A stretch of 64,000 nt of DNA, taken from contig LR134136.1 in the NCBI GenBank assembly GCA_900635495.1, forward strand, positions 1,426,001 through 1,490,000. Reading direction: 5' to 3'. Positions 46,400 to 56,753 of this stretch are shown piece after piece. The notes under the pieces were generated by a model that saw only the letters and a program-made list of their open reading frames with translations, had not been told where the DNA came from and searched no databases. This DNA is from Atlantibacter hermannii (GTDB taxonomy: Bacteria > Pseudomonadota > Gammaproteobacteria > Enterobacterales > Enterobacteriaceae). Within the stretch, counting starts at the first letter, position 1. Each line of letters opens with the position of its first letter. A program made the position numbers and the translations under genes.

Positions 46400-46438
46400 C
46401 CAGGCAGGTTTTTGCGCACTGTGCAAAAACCTGCCTGG
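46400..46438. promoter_or_regulatory. AtoC enhancer palindrome
   Basis: A perfect 16-bp inverted repeat (CCAGGCAGGTTTTTGC and complement) with a 7-base spacer, about 90-140 bp upstream of the sigma-54 promoter. From memory, the E. coli AtoC target is a long palindrome at a similar distance with a very similar centre (TTTGCACAGTGCGCAAA). There is no T tract on either side, so an ordinary terminator is less likely, although it also lies just after atoC. Confidence 0.8.
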
Positions 46439-46460
46439 CAAATCCTGGGCGATGGGGACG

Positions 46461-47834
46461 TTATTCGATGCCGTACTCCTGCAGTTTGTACATCAGCGCC
46501 CGGCGGCTAATGGCAAGCTCAATGGCGGTGTGGGTACGGTTTCCCCCATTGCGCGCCAGCGCGGCAACCAGCAGCTGTCTTTCATAGGCTTTCACGGCTT
46601 CTTTCAGCCCGCCTTCAACAGGTTGGTTTATCAGGGGATCCTCAGGCATCATCGTTTCGCGCTGAAACGGCGCGGGTAAATCTTCCGCAAAGATCACTGC
46701 GCCAGTGCTCATAATCACCGCGCGTTCAATCACATTTGCCAGTTCGCGGACGTTGCCGGGCCAGGGCCAGGCATTCAACAGCGCCAGCGCCTGGGGGTCG
46801 ATTTCAATGATATCGCGCTGATTTTCCGCCGCGAATTTTTGCGCGAAGTGATTTGCCAGCAGGGGGACGTCCCCGACCCGCTGGCGCAGAGGGGGGATCT
46901 CCAGGTGGATCACGTTGAGGCGATAATACAGATCTTCGCGAAATGCCCCCCGGGCGACGCTTTCCGCGAGGTTACGGTTGGTGGCAGCAAGGATGCGGAT
47001 ATCGACTTTGATTGTCTGGCTACCGCCCACCCGTTCAAACTCCCGCTCCTGCAAGACGCGCAGCAATTTGACCTGCAAATTTAGCGGCATTTCGCCGATT
47101 TCATCCAGCAGCAGGGTGCCGTGGTGGGCGCGTTCGAATAATCCCTGGCGTTGCCCTTGCGCACCGGTAAACGCCCCTTTTTCATGACCAAACAGCTCGC
47201 TTTCCAGTAGCGAATCCGGCAACGCTGCGCAGTTGATTTTAATAAATGGCCCGCTGGCGCGTCGGCTGTGATAGTGAATGGCTCGGGCAATCAGCTCTTT
47301 ACCGGTGCCACTTTCGCCGGATATCAGCACGTTGGCGTTACTCAGGGCGATTCTGGCGGTATCACGGCAAATTTCCATCATGCAGGGCGTATTGGTCAGA
47401 ATATGCCCCCATTGCCAGCTCTCGCTCAGTGCCTGATGCAACTCGCGTATCTCTTCTTTCATTGACTGCAACTGAAGCGCCCGGTTAATCACCAGATTCA
47501 GCTCATCCAGATCGAAGGGTTTGATCACGTAATCAAAAGCACCGTTACGGAGCGCTTCCACCGCAGTTTCCACGGCGGCATAGGCCGTCATCAGCACCAC
47601 AGGGATTTTCGGATTGATTTCCTGCATGCGGGAAAGCGCGTCAAGACCGTTGAGTTCCGGCATGCGGATATCCATCAACACCACATCAGGCTGGCTTTCG
47701 CGAAATAGCCGCAACGCCTCTTTGCCGTTTCGGGCGTTCAACGTTTGGTGACCGGAAAGCGTAAAAGCCGTTTCCAGCATCAGACGGACGTTCTCTTCGT
47801 CATCGACAATCAAAATGCGGTACATCGGTTTCAT
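46461..47834 (-). CDS. atoC: AtoC, sigma-54-dependent response regulator
   Basis: 457-residue NtrC-type activator. Receiver domain with phospho-Asp in VVLMDIRMPEL, central AAA domain with Walker A GESGTGKE and the sigma-54 contact loop GAFTGA, and a C-terminal Fis-like helix-turn-helix (NRTHTAIELAISRRALMYKLQEYG). Start at ATG 47834 (MKPMYRILIVDDEENVR) overlaps the atoS stop. Activates atoDAEB in response to acetoacetate. Confidence 0.97.
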   Translation of the reverse strand: MKPMYRILIVDDEENVRLMLETAFTLSGHQTLNARNGKEALRLFRESQPDVVLMDIRMPELNGLDALSRMQEINPKIPVVLMTAYAAVETAVEALRNGAFDYVIKPFDLDELNLVINRALQLQSMKEEIRELHQALSESWQWGHILTNTPCMMEICRDTARIALSNANVLISGESGTGKELIARAIHYHSRRASGPFIKINCAALPDSLLESELFGHEKGAFTGAQGQRQGLFERAHHGTLLLDEIGEMPLNLQVKLLRVLQEREFERVGGSQTIKVDIRILAATNRNLAESVARGAFREDLYYRLNVIHLEIPPLRQRVGDVPLLANHFAQKFAAENQRDIIEIDPQALALLNAWPWPGNVRELANVIERAVIMSTGAVIFAEDLPAPFQRETMMPEDPLINQPVEGGLKEAVKAYERQLLVAALARNGGNRTHTAIELAISRRALMYKLQEYGIE

Positions 47835-49676
47835 AGCGGCTGCGTTCCCTGAAAATGAAGCGGCAGAAGTAAGGTAAAAGTCGCGCCATGGCCTGGCTCG
47901 CTGGTCAGTAAAATATCGCCGTGATGGGCAGTGATAATGCGCTGGCTCAGCGCGAGGCCAAGCCCGGTGCCGGAGGCTTTGGTTGTGAAAAAGGGGTCGA
48001 AGATTTTCTTCTGACAGTCTGGCGCGATCCCGCACCCGTCATCGCGGATTTCAATCGCCTGGTGGTCGTCATCCCACATAAAGGTGCGAATGGCGATATG
48101 ACCGCGGGTGGTAATCGCCTGAACAGCGTTAATTAACATATTCAGCAGCACTTGTTTAAGGAGCTCGCCGTCGGCTTCAATCATCCCGAGCGTCGGGTCG
48201 CAGGTCGTGGTGAACTCAATTCGCGCTTCCACCCCGGCGGTTTGAATCAGGATCAGACATTCATCAAGCAACTGGTTAAGACTGACCGGTTGCCAGTGGC
48301 CGTGGCGGGGTCGGGAAAAATCGAGCAGTTGCTGAATCACCCGGTTAATCGAGTCGATTTCCTTGAGGATCACCGACAGATATTGCTGATGCGTGGGCTG
48401 CATATCCTGCTGTCTGAGGATTTGCGCATAGCCTTTGATCGCGGTCAGCGGATTGCGAACTTCATGGGCCACGCCCGCCATTAATTCGCCCAGCGTGGCA
48501 AGCCGTTCAGTTTGCGCCTGGCGCCGTTGACGCTCTTTTCGGGCGGTCAGGTCGGAGAATATCACCAGCGCGCCAATCAACTCGCCCTGCGCATTATGAA
48601 TCTGGCTGGTGGTGACGCTGATTTCGATGGTCCGCTCGCGGGCCGGAAAGCTTATCTCCAGCGCAACATGGCCGGTGCCCTGTTGCAGGGTTTCCAGTAC
48701 CGGGCTGTCGAATCCGGTATCGGTAAAAATACTGGAATAGGGCTTACCTAACAGCTCGCGCAACGGATAGCCCGTGATGTGTTCGGCTGCGGGATTCATG
48801 GTGGTAACACGGCCCAGTTTATCCACCGCAATTACGCCATCTGCGGCGTTTTCGATAATCAGATCGTTGAGCGTTTGCGTTTCGCGCAGCGTCTGGGCCA
48901 GCGTATTAACGCTACGGCTGATTTGGCCCATTTCTCCCGGCAGTGCTGGCAGGCGAGTGGTATGGTCCTGGGCAAGGTTATCGAGACCCCGGGTAATGAC
49001 ATCGATATTGGCGCTGACGCGTCCGGATGCGAGTACGATCAGCAACAGACTTAACAGCAATCCTGCTGACAACACGATCAGAATATTGATATCCAACCGT
49101 TCCGCCTGGATACGGATATCTTCCGACAGTTCGTTAGCCCAGATATAACCCAATACCTCGCCGTGGCGGATGATGGGTATCATGGAGTTCAGAATATGCC
49201 CACGCACCTGCTTGCCTGAGAAGACGCGGGGTTCGCCGCTTGCCATGGACCTCGCGACCCGGATGGTCAGCTGCGATGGTCACCCCAACGTTGTCCTGAT
49301 ACTGGGCCTGAGGCGCATAGGTAATAATGGCGTCCAGTTTCCGGTGATAGTAGCCAGCGCCGATGCCGGGAAACGCATGGGCGATACGCTCGGTTTGCTC
49401 ACTAAGCTGATGATTCAACGCCGCGATTTGCCGTTCGCGGGGCAGGGGCAGCGGCTGGTTAAAACGGTCGCCCAGCGCCTCGTCCAGCAGGTGGGTCACC
49501 GCCGCGAGCTTTTTCTCTTTCTCCGCAATCAGCGCCGCCCGTCCTTCGCTGTCTGCCACATACCCGATAGTGAGAAGCGGAAGGGTGACCATACCGACAG
49601 CCAGCATTATCAGTTGATTGCGAAGTTTGCGAGGAATGAGCGGGGTGAGAATCTTCCGTAAGTATGAAAAGCGCAC
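47831..49676 (-). CDS. atoS: AtoS, sensor histidine kinase (one frame break)
   Basis: Inner-membrane sensor partner of AtoC. Two membrane spans (about 20-40 and 190-215) flank a periplasmic domain; HAMP, PAS (LNDLIIENAADGVIAVD), phosphoacceptor His in GVAHEVRNPLTAIKGY, and the ATPase domain (DDGCGI, TTKASGTGLGLALS) follow. An extra base at plus-strand 49247-49248 breaks the frame within the periplasmic domain; removing it restores HPGREVMASGEPRVFSG and 614 residues (E. coli 608). Overlaps atoC. Confidence 0.94.
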
Positions 49677-49850
49677 GTCTTAAAATCCCTTTCCCTGAGA
49701 AGTAAATTTCGATTATCGCTGGAATTTCAGGGGATTTCGTGAGGGACATTCAAAATACAGACAAGCACTGAAGATTGCGGCAGTGCCGTTTTACGGCTAC
49801 CTTAACGGCATCATTTTTTTTCACTGCCTGCCACAGCGACCGGTACCACT

Positions 49851-52702
49851 TTGAAATACTTCGTCTCCTTTCGCAACACGCTGAAAGTTTCTCGTTATCT
49901 GTTCCGCGCCCTGGCATTATTGCTTTGGTTGCTGATCGCCTTATTTTCCGTGTTTTATATCGTCAGCGCCCTGCATGAAAAAGAGTCCGAAATTCGCCAG
50001 GAGTTTAACCTGAGCTTCGATCAGGCGCAGCGCTATATCCAGCGTACCTCCGATGTGATGAAAGAGCTGAAGTTCATTGCGGAAAACCGGCTTAACACGC
50101 CGGATGGCGCATTGCTGAGCGCGGGTAAACGCGATATCGGCACCGAGATTCCGGCGTTTACGCCCCTGTGGTCTGATTCTGACTGCAGCGCCATGGGTAA
50201 CGCCTGGCGTGGCTCGTTGCAGTCTATGGCCTGGTTTTTGCGTTACTGGCGGGATAATTTTTCTGCGGCGTATGATTTGAACCGCGTATTTCTGATCGGG
50301 GCGGATAATCTTTGCGTGGCGAATTTCGGCCTGCGCGATCGGCCGGTCGAGCGCGAAAGGCATTCTGAAGGCGTTTCACGATCGCATCGTCAAATACCGC
50401 AACGCTCCCCAGGATGAGCGTACCAGCAGCTTGTACTGGATAGGGCAGGGGCCGCAGCCAGGCGTGGGGTAATTTCTATGCCATCACCCCGGTTTATCTG
50501 GCCAACCGCCTCCAGGCGCTGCTTGGCACGGAGCAAACGATCCGCGTGGAAAACTTTTTCACGCCAGGCAGTTTGCCGATGGGCGTCACGGTACTTGATG
50601 AAAACAACCATCCGCTGATCTCCCTGAGCGGGCCGGATACGCGTATCGTCGCGGATCCGCGCTGGGTCCAGGACCGCGCATGGTTTGGCTATACTGCTGG
50701 TTTTAAAGAGCTGATCCTGAAAAAGAACCTGCCGCCGTCGTCCCTCAGCATTGTTTATTCGGTCCCGGTTGATTTAGTGCTTGAGCGCATTCGGATGCTG
50801 ATTTTAAACGCGGTGCTGCTCAATGTGCTGGTCGGAATTGTGCTGTTTACCCTGGCGCGCATGTACGAGCGACGGATTTTTATCCCCGCAGAAGTGGATG
50901 CCCAGCGTCTGGAGGAACATGAGCAATTTAACCGCAAGATTGTGGCGTCCGCGCCGGTGGGGATTTGTATTCTGCGCACCCAGGATGGCTCAAATATCCT
51001 GAGTAACGAGCTGGCGCACAACTATCTCAATATGCTCACGCACGAGGACCGGCAGCGGCTGACGCAAATCATCTGCGGTCAGCAGGTCAACTTCGTCGAC
51101 GTGCTGACCAGCAATAATACCAATCTGCAAATCAGCTTTGTGCATTCGCGTTACCGCAATGAAAACGTGGCGATTTGCGTGCTGGTTGATGTGTCCGCAC
51201 GCGTCAAAATGGAAGAGTCATTGCAGGAAATGGCCCAGGCGGCGGAGCAGGCCAGCCAGTCAAAATCCATGTTCCTCGCCACCGTCAGCCACGAGTTGCG
51301 TACCCCGCTGTACGGCATAATCGGCAACCTCGATTTGCTCCAGACGAAACCGCTGCCGAAAGGCGTCGACAGGCTGGTGACGGCGATGAATAACTCCTCC
51401 AGCCTGCTGCTGAAGATTATCAGCGATATTCTCGACTTCTCGAAAATCGAATCTGAACAGCTAAAAATTGAGCCGCGTGAGTTTTCACCTCGCGAGCTGA
51501 TGAGCCACATTACCGCCAACTACCTGCCGCTGGTGGTGCGCAAACAATTAGGGCTTTACTGCTTTATCGAGCCGGATGTCCCGCTGGCCCTGCTGGGCGA
51601 CCCGATCCGCATCCAACAGGTGATTTCTAACCTGCTCAGCAATGCGATCAAATTTACCGATGTGGGATGCATTGTGCTGCATGTCGATCAGGCGGACGGC
51701 TACCTGCGCTTCCGGGTGCGGGATACCGGGGTGGGCATCCCGGCGAAAGAGGTGGTTAAACTGTTCGATCCGTTCTTCCAGGTGGGAACCGGCGTCCAGC
51801 GCAATTTCCAGGGCACCGGGCTTGGCCTCGCCATTTGTGAAAAGCTGACCACCATGATGGATGGCGATATCGCGATTGATACGGAACCCGGCCTGGGGAG
51901 TCAGTTTACGGTGCGTATTCCGCTCTATCGGGCGCAGCCAGCCCCGGTCGACGGGGTGGAAGGCCTGAGCGATAAGCGCTGCCTGCTGGCGGTGCGTAAC
52001 GCCTCATTGCAGGCCTATCTGGAATCCCTGCTGGAACGCAACGGTATTCGCACTCAGCGCTATGAAGGGCAGCGTCCCGATTTTGAAGACGTCCTGATAA
52101 CGGACGACGCGCCCGTCGCCGACTGGGAAGGGCGGGCGACCATTATGTTCTGCCGCCGACACATCGGTATGCCGCTTGAACAGGCGCCGGGCCGCTGGGT
52201 GCAGAGCGTAGCGGCACCGCACGATGTGATTGCGTTGCTGGGCCGCATTTACAGCATCGATGTCGGCACTGCCGGGGGCAACGGCGCGCTACCTGCGCCA
52301 ACTGCCACCAGCGAGCAAAATGATGACATGATGATCCTGGTGGTGGACGATCACCCAATCAACCGCCGTCTGCTGGCCGATCAACTGGGATCGCTCGGCT
52401 ATCAGTGTAAAACCGCAAACGACGGTGTGGATGCCCTGAGCGTACTGGCAAAAAATCATATCGATATCGTATTAAGCGACGTCAACATGCCGAATATGGA
52501 TGGTTATCGTCTTACTCAGCGCATTCGTCAGCTTGGCCTGACGCTGCCGGTGGTGGGCGTTACCGCTAATGCCCTGGCAGAAGAGAAACAGCGCTGCCTC
52601 GAATCGGGAATGGACAGCTGCCTGTCGAAACCGGTCACGCTGGATGTGCTCAAGCAGACGCTGATGCTTTATGCCGAGCGGGTGCGCAAAGCCCGTCGCT
52701 GA
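49851..52702 (+). CDS. rcsC: RcsC, hybrid sensor kinase of the Rcs phosphorelay (two frame breaks)
   Basis: Membrane hybrid kinase sensing envelope stress through RcsF/IgaA. Two spans flank a periplasmic region; His in ATVSHELRTPLYG, ATPase motifs (DTGVGIP, GTGLGLA), the RcsC-ABL domain, and a C-terminal receiver with Asp in IVLSDVNMPNMDGY. Extra bases at 50356-50358 (A) and 50466-50469 (G) break the periplasmic part; removing both yields VEREGILKAFHDRIVKYRNAPQD and GVGNFYAITPVYLA and 949 residues, exactly the E. coli length. Divergent from atoS as in E. coli, but not next to rcsB: an inverted block intervenes. Confidence 0.95.
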
Positions 52703-52727
52703 TCTTTCCTGATTTGACCGAACTGTG

Positions 52728-52753
52728 CCGCCCGCGCCATGTTGGCCGGGCGG
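52728..52753. terminator. Hairpin between convergent rcsC and mgtE-like genes
   Basis: CCGCCCG / CGGGCGG 7-bp stem without a clear T tract. It lies in the 66-bp gap that contains one inversion breakpoint relative to E. coli. Confidence 0.5.
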
Positions 52754-52768
52754 ACGCAACCGCCGTGA

Positions 52769-54202
52769 TTAGAGTAAAAACAGCGTCGCCAGACCGAGAA
52801 AAATAAAGAATCCGCCGGTGTCGGTGATAGCGGTGATCATTACGCTGGAACCAATCGCCGGATCGCGTCCCAGACGGGTCATCACCATGGGGATCACGAC
52901 CCCCATAAACGCCGCAACCAGCAGGTTAAGCATCATTGCCAGCGTCATGACGCCGCCCAGCGCCGGGTCGCCATACAGCCCCCATGTGACCCCGCCCATG
53001 ATGCCACCCCAAACCAGGCCGTTAATCAGCGCCACGCCGAGCTCGCGCAGCATCAGAAAATGGATATTCCCCGGCTGGATCTGCCCCAGCGCCAGGGCGC
53101 GCACGATCATCGTGATCGTTTGGTTGCCGGTGTTGCCGCCAATACCCGCCACAATCGGCATTAACGACGCCAGCGCGACCAGTTGCGCGATGGTGTTTTC
53201 GAAGCCGTCGATAACCCGCGAGGCAATGAACGCGGTGCAAAGGTTGACCGCCAGCCATGCCCAGCGATTTTTTACCGCTTTGCCAACCGGGGCGAACACA
53301 TCTTCTTCGGTACTTAAGCCCCCCATACGGCGCAGATCGTTATCGGTTTCTTCATACACCACGTCGACGATCTCATCGATGGTTAATCGGCCAGTCAGTT
53401 TGCCCTGAGCATTAACCACGGCGGCGCTCACCAGGTTATCGCGTTCAAAAATGCGCGCGGCGTCTTCATCCCGCACTTCCGGCGTGAGTATCACCGGGTT
53501 GGCGGTCATCACGTCGCATACCACTGTCTGCTGCCTGTTGAGCAGGATAGTGGTCAGGGGCAGTTCGCCAATCAGCGTGTTATCGCGGTTTACCACAAAC
53601 AGCTTGTCGGTGTTGTGGGGCATTCTGCCCAGGCGGCGCAGATAGCGCTGAACGGTCGCCAGCGTGATCTCCGGACGCACGGTGATCACTTCAAACTCCA
53701 TGATCGCGCCGACGCTGTTTTTGTCATACATCAGCATCTGGCGCGCCCGGGCGCGCTCGCGGGCCGGGAGCGACGTCAGCAGGCGTCCGATCAGGTTTCG
53801 CGGCAGGTGCTGGGCAATATAGATCTGTTCATCGATATCCAGCGTGCTGATGGCGGCGAGCAGCGCCCGATCGCTCATGTCATTAATCAGGTCGTCCCAG
53901 ACGTTATCCGAGGCTTCCAGTAGGACATGACCGCGCTTTTCATCGCCGACCAGTCGCCAGACGGCGTGGCGTTCTTCCGGTGGCAATGCTTCGAGCGTGT
54001 CGGCAAGATCGGGCGCAGGCAGGCGCTGCACCCGTATCGCGATGTCATCAATCGCGTTCAACACCTGTTCGGCGTCGTGGTGGCCTGGCGCGAATTTCCC
54101 GAGTATTCCGTGGGTGACGGCTTTGTCTGTCGCCAGCAGTCTCAGAATTTGCAGCCGGTCTTCGGCTCGTTGTTTTACGTTATAGGGTATTGTCGAGGAC
54201 AT
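52769..54202 (-). CDS. mgtE: MgtE-family magnesium transporter
   Basis: 477 residues with the MgtE layout. An N-terminal superhelical domain (MLMYDKNSVGAIMEFE, the MgtE N motif), two CBS domains (VTVRPEITLATVQRYLRRL and VCDVMTANPVILTPE), a plug helix (WLAVNLCTAFIASRVIDGFE), then five membrane spans with the selectivity motif PIVAGIGGNTGNQ and the terminal DTGGFFIFLGLA. Imports Mg2+ or Co2+ under cytoplasmic Mg control through the CBS domains. Intact. E. coli K-12 has no MgtE. Lies at the left end of the inverted block. Confidence 0.94.
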   Translation of the reverse strand: MSSTIPYNVKQRAEDRLQILRLLATDKAVTHGILGKFAPGHHDAEQVLNAIDDIAIRVQRLPAPDLADTLEALPPEERHAVWRLVGDEKRGHVLLEASDNVWDDLINDMSDRALLAAISTLDIDEQIYIAQHLPRNLIGRLLTSLPARERARARQMLMYDKNSVGAIMEFEVITVRPEITLATVQRYLRRLGRMPHNTDKLFVVNRDNTLIGELPLTTILLNRQQTVVCDVMTANPVILTPEVRDEDAARIFERDNLVSAAVVNAQGKLTGRLTIDEIVDVVYEETDNDLRRMGGLSTEEDVFAPVGKAVKNRWAWLAVNLCTAFIASRVIDGFENTIAQLVALASLMPIVAGIGGNTGNQTITMIVRALALGQIQPGNIHFLMLRELGVALINGLVWGGIMGGVTWGLYGDPALGGVMTLAMMLNLLVAAFMGVVIPMVMTRLGRDPAIGSSVMITAITDTGGFFIFLGLATLFLL

Positions 54203-54321
54203 GTTTCGCGCATTCCGTGGAAAGAAAACCGGCAGGGCTTTCCCGCCCCTTCGTTTGTTGAGGATGTGTTAAGCATAGCGGGGGCTTTGTAAATTTTACT
54301 AAACGGCGGAGACGACGGGTT

Positions 54322-54355
54322 AAAAAAACGCCAGCATCAACGGTCGCTGCTGGCG
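54322..54355 (-). terminator. Intrinsic terminator of yojI
   Basis: On the minus strand CGCCAGCA / TGCTGGCG (8-bp stem) is followed by seven T, just after the yojI stop. Confidence 0.9.
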
Positions 54356-54372
54356 TCTGGCTTTGGCCTGTC

Positions 54373-56019
54373 TCAGGTGCCGGTGCGCGCTACCGCGTCG
54401 CGGCTGGCGCTGTCGCGTTCGTCACCGGTCAGCTCGCTCAGAATACCGTTGCGCATTTCCAGCAGGCGATCGGCGTGAATGAAGTAGTGATCGTCGTGGC
54501 TGATGGCAAAAATCGTTTTACCCATTTGCTGCATCAGTGGCAGTAACACCTGATAAAAATCCCGGCGGAAATGCGGGTCCTGATCGGCGGCCCACTCATC
54601 CAGCAGGATAATGTCACGCTCTTCCGCCAGCGCCAGCAGGAGCGCCACGCGTTTTTTCTGGCCTTTCGACAGCTTCAGATTAAGGATTTTGCCGTTATCC
54701 AGTTCCAGTTTGGAAGACATTTGCAGGCGTTGCAGCCACTGCTCCACCAGCGCCGGATTAGCAGGCTGACCATCAGGACCGAGCAATTGATCGAAAAGCC
54801 AGACATCGGTAAACACTGCCGAGAAATGTTTGCGGTAGGCGTCCATGTTACTCGCGTCGATGGGCTGGCCATCCAGCAAAATCTCACCGGACACGGGCTG
54901 ATACAGCCCGGTCAGGAGCATCGCCAGCGTGGATTTACCGCTGCCGTTGCCGCCAATCAGAAACAGTAACTCCCCGCGATGCATCGTCAGGTTAATCGGG
55001 CCCACGGCAAAAGAGTTGTCGCCATAGCGGAACGTCACATCGCGCAGCTCCAGCGTTTGCCAGGGCGCACGCGGCGTCGGATGGGTAAATTCAGGTTGAT
55101 AGGGGGCAAGGCTGAATTTATTGAGCTTGTTAAATGCCACTTGTGCGGTCAGCAAGGTGGGCAGTGCGCCCACAGCCGACAGCAGCGGCGTACGCAGGAA
55201 CAGCAGCGTTAAGGAGAACGTGGCCGCAACGTTGGTGTCTGCCCAGCCAAGGCTGTTGGCCATCCAGAACACCAGGCCGATTGCGCCCAGCATCATAATG
55301 TTCGACCAGTTCACCGCGCTCAGATGGAAGGTGTCGGCACGGACAATATGGTGGCGATACTCTTTGGCATCCGGCTGATAGATTTTGTCGAAAATGTATT
55401 CGGCGCGCTCGCGGTTGAGGGCCAGCTCTTTACGGCCTTCCAGCACGGTCTGGTAGTTGTTATACAGTTTGTCTTCGGTTTCACGCAGGATCGCCAGGTG
55501 GCGATAGACGCGGGAGACCAGCATAAAACCGCCCCAGATGGTGATCACCAGCCAGACGGAAGTAATCACCAACATTTTCGGCGACAGCACCGCCAGATAC
55601 CAGGCGCAACCCATCGCCAGGATGATGCCTTGCACGAGTTCCGGCAGACGCACAAAGGCGATGGTGATATTGCGAATATCGCTGGTTAACCCTGCCAGCA
55701 GCGAGGCGCTGCCCAACTGTTCTATCCGTTCAACCGGCGTATCGAGAATGCGTTTGATGAATTCGCCGCGCAGCCGGTAAACAAAATGATGGCCCAGAGT
55801 GGTCAGGGCAAGCTGTGAGGCCAGAGTCACCGCCATCAGCAGCAACAGCAGACCGAGGAATTCGGGTAATACCGACAGAGAAATATCGACGTTTTCGATC
55901 AGGCGTTGGTTAATGAATGCAATGAGGCCAATACCCAGAGCGGCACTGGCAAGACTCAGCGCCATCACCATCAAAAAAGGCCAGCGATATTGACGCCAGA
56001 CGACCAGCAGGAGTTCCAT
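54373..56019 (-). CDS. yojI: YojI, ABC exporter of the cyclic peptide/multidrug type
   Basis: 548-residue half-transporter: six membrane spans, then an ABC domain with Walker A GGNGSGKST, signature LSKGQKKR and Walker B IILLDEWAADQDP. Close to E. coli YojI, which exports microcin J25 with TolC and exports L-cysteine. Intact. In this genome a peptide-export cluster is also present 25-30 kb away, but there is no evidence of a link. Confidence 0.95.
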   Translation of the reverse strand: MELLLVVWRQYRWPFLMVMALSLASAALGIGLIAFINQRLIENVDISLSVLPEFLGLLLLLMAVTLASQLALTTLGHHFVYRLRGEFIKRILDTPVERIEQLGSASLLAGLTSDIRNITIAFVRLPELVQGIILAMGCAWYLAVLSPKMLVITSVWLVITIWGGFMLVSRVYRHLAILRETEDKLYNNYQTVLEGRKELALNRERAEYIFDKIYQPDAKEYRHHIVRADTFHLSAVNWSNIMMLGAIGLVFWMANSLGWADTNVAATFSLTLLFLRTPLLSAVGALPTLLTAQVAFNKLNKFSLAPYQPEFTHPTPRAPWQTLELRDVTFRYGDNSFAVGPINLTMHRGELLFLIGGNGSGKSTLAMLLTGLYQPVSGEILLDGQPIDASNMDAYRKHFSAVFTDVWLFDQLLGPDGQPANPALVEQWLQRLQMSSKLELDNGKILNLKLSKGQKKRVALLLALAEERDIILLDEWAADQDPHFRRDFYQVLLPLMQQMGKTIFAISHDDHYFIHADRLLEMRNGILSELTGDERDSASRDAVARTGT

Positions 56020-56102
56020 AAATAGCAGTAATCCACAGCAAAAAAAAAATCAGGCATGCAGTGTAAACGGCTGACGGATGACGGCAAGAATAATTCTTAT
56101 TT

Positions 56103-56753
56103 TTATTCGTAATACCCTGCGGCACGGAAGGTGAGGTTGTAACGGTAGCTGCCGGTAAGGGGATGATCCCCCGGTTTTAACGGCTGGATACCGTGATAAA
56201 CCAGGCGCGAAGGGCCGCCCCATACCACCACGTCGCCATGCTCCAGCATAACGCGTTGCAGCGGTGCACTGCGGGTCAGGCCGCCAAACTGAAACACGGC
56301 GGGCAAACCGAGCGACACCGAAACGATCGGCGCCGCCAGGTTAGGCTCATCTTTATCCTGATGCAGCGACAGTTTCGCGCCTGGCTCGTAGCGGTTGATC
56401 AGGCACGCGTCAGGAGCGAAATCCGGATAGCCTGCCGCCCGGGACGCTGCATCGCACAGGTGTTGAAAACTGTCCGGCATGGCAGGCCAGGGTTGATCGG
56501 TTTGCGGATCGACTGGCGCGTACAGATAACCACGCGTGTTGGTGGTCCAGCCCAGTGAACCGCAGTTGGTCATCGCCACCGACATGGTATAGCCGCCAGG
56601 CGTGACCATATGGCGAAACGGCGACTGCGCGGCGACATGCTGGATCGCCGTCATCAGTTGCGCGCTCTCCTGACGGGCGAAACGCCGCAGGATCACCGCG
56701 CCAGGGGCGAGGGGTTCCTGCCAGGGTTCGTCTTCAGCAAACAGATCCAGCAT
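56103..56753 (-). CDS. alkB: AlkB, oxidative DNA demethylase
   Basis: Fe(II)/2-oxoglutarate dioxygenase repairing 1-methyladenine and 3-methylcytosine. The metal triad is visible as HQD (LSLHQDKDE) and the distal His in LVYHGIQPL, followed by the 2-oxoglutarate arginine pattern RYNLTFR. 216 residues, intact. Its ATG overlaps the ada stop, so the two form an operon. Confidence 0.96.
   Translation of the reverse strand: MLDLFAEDEPWQEPLAPGAVILRRFARQESAQLMTAIQHVAAQSPFRHMVTPGGYTMSVAMTNCGSLGWTTNTRGYLYAPVDPQTDQPWPAMPDSFQHLCDAASRAAGYPDFAPDACLINRYEPGAKLSLHQDKDEPNLAAPIVSVSLGLPAVFQFGGLTRSAPLQRVMLEHGDVVVWGGPSRLVYHGIQPLKPGDHPLTGSYRYNLTFRAAGYYE

Noticed and set aside
46400..46438. Plain intrinsic terminator after atoC
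   Set aside because: No T tract on either side, unusually long perfect arms, and correct distance upstream of a sigma-54 promoter favour an enhancer site, although dual use is possible.
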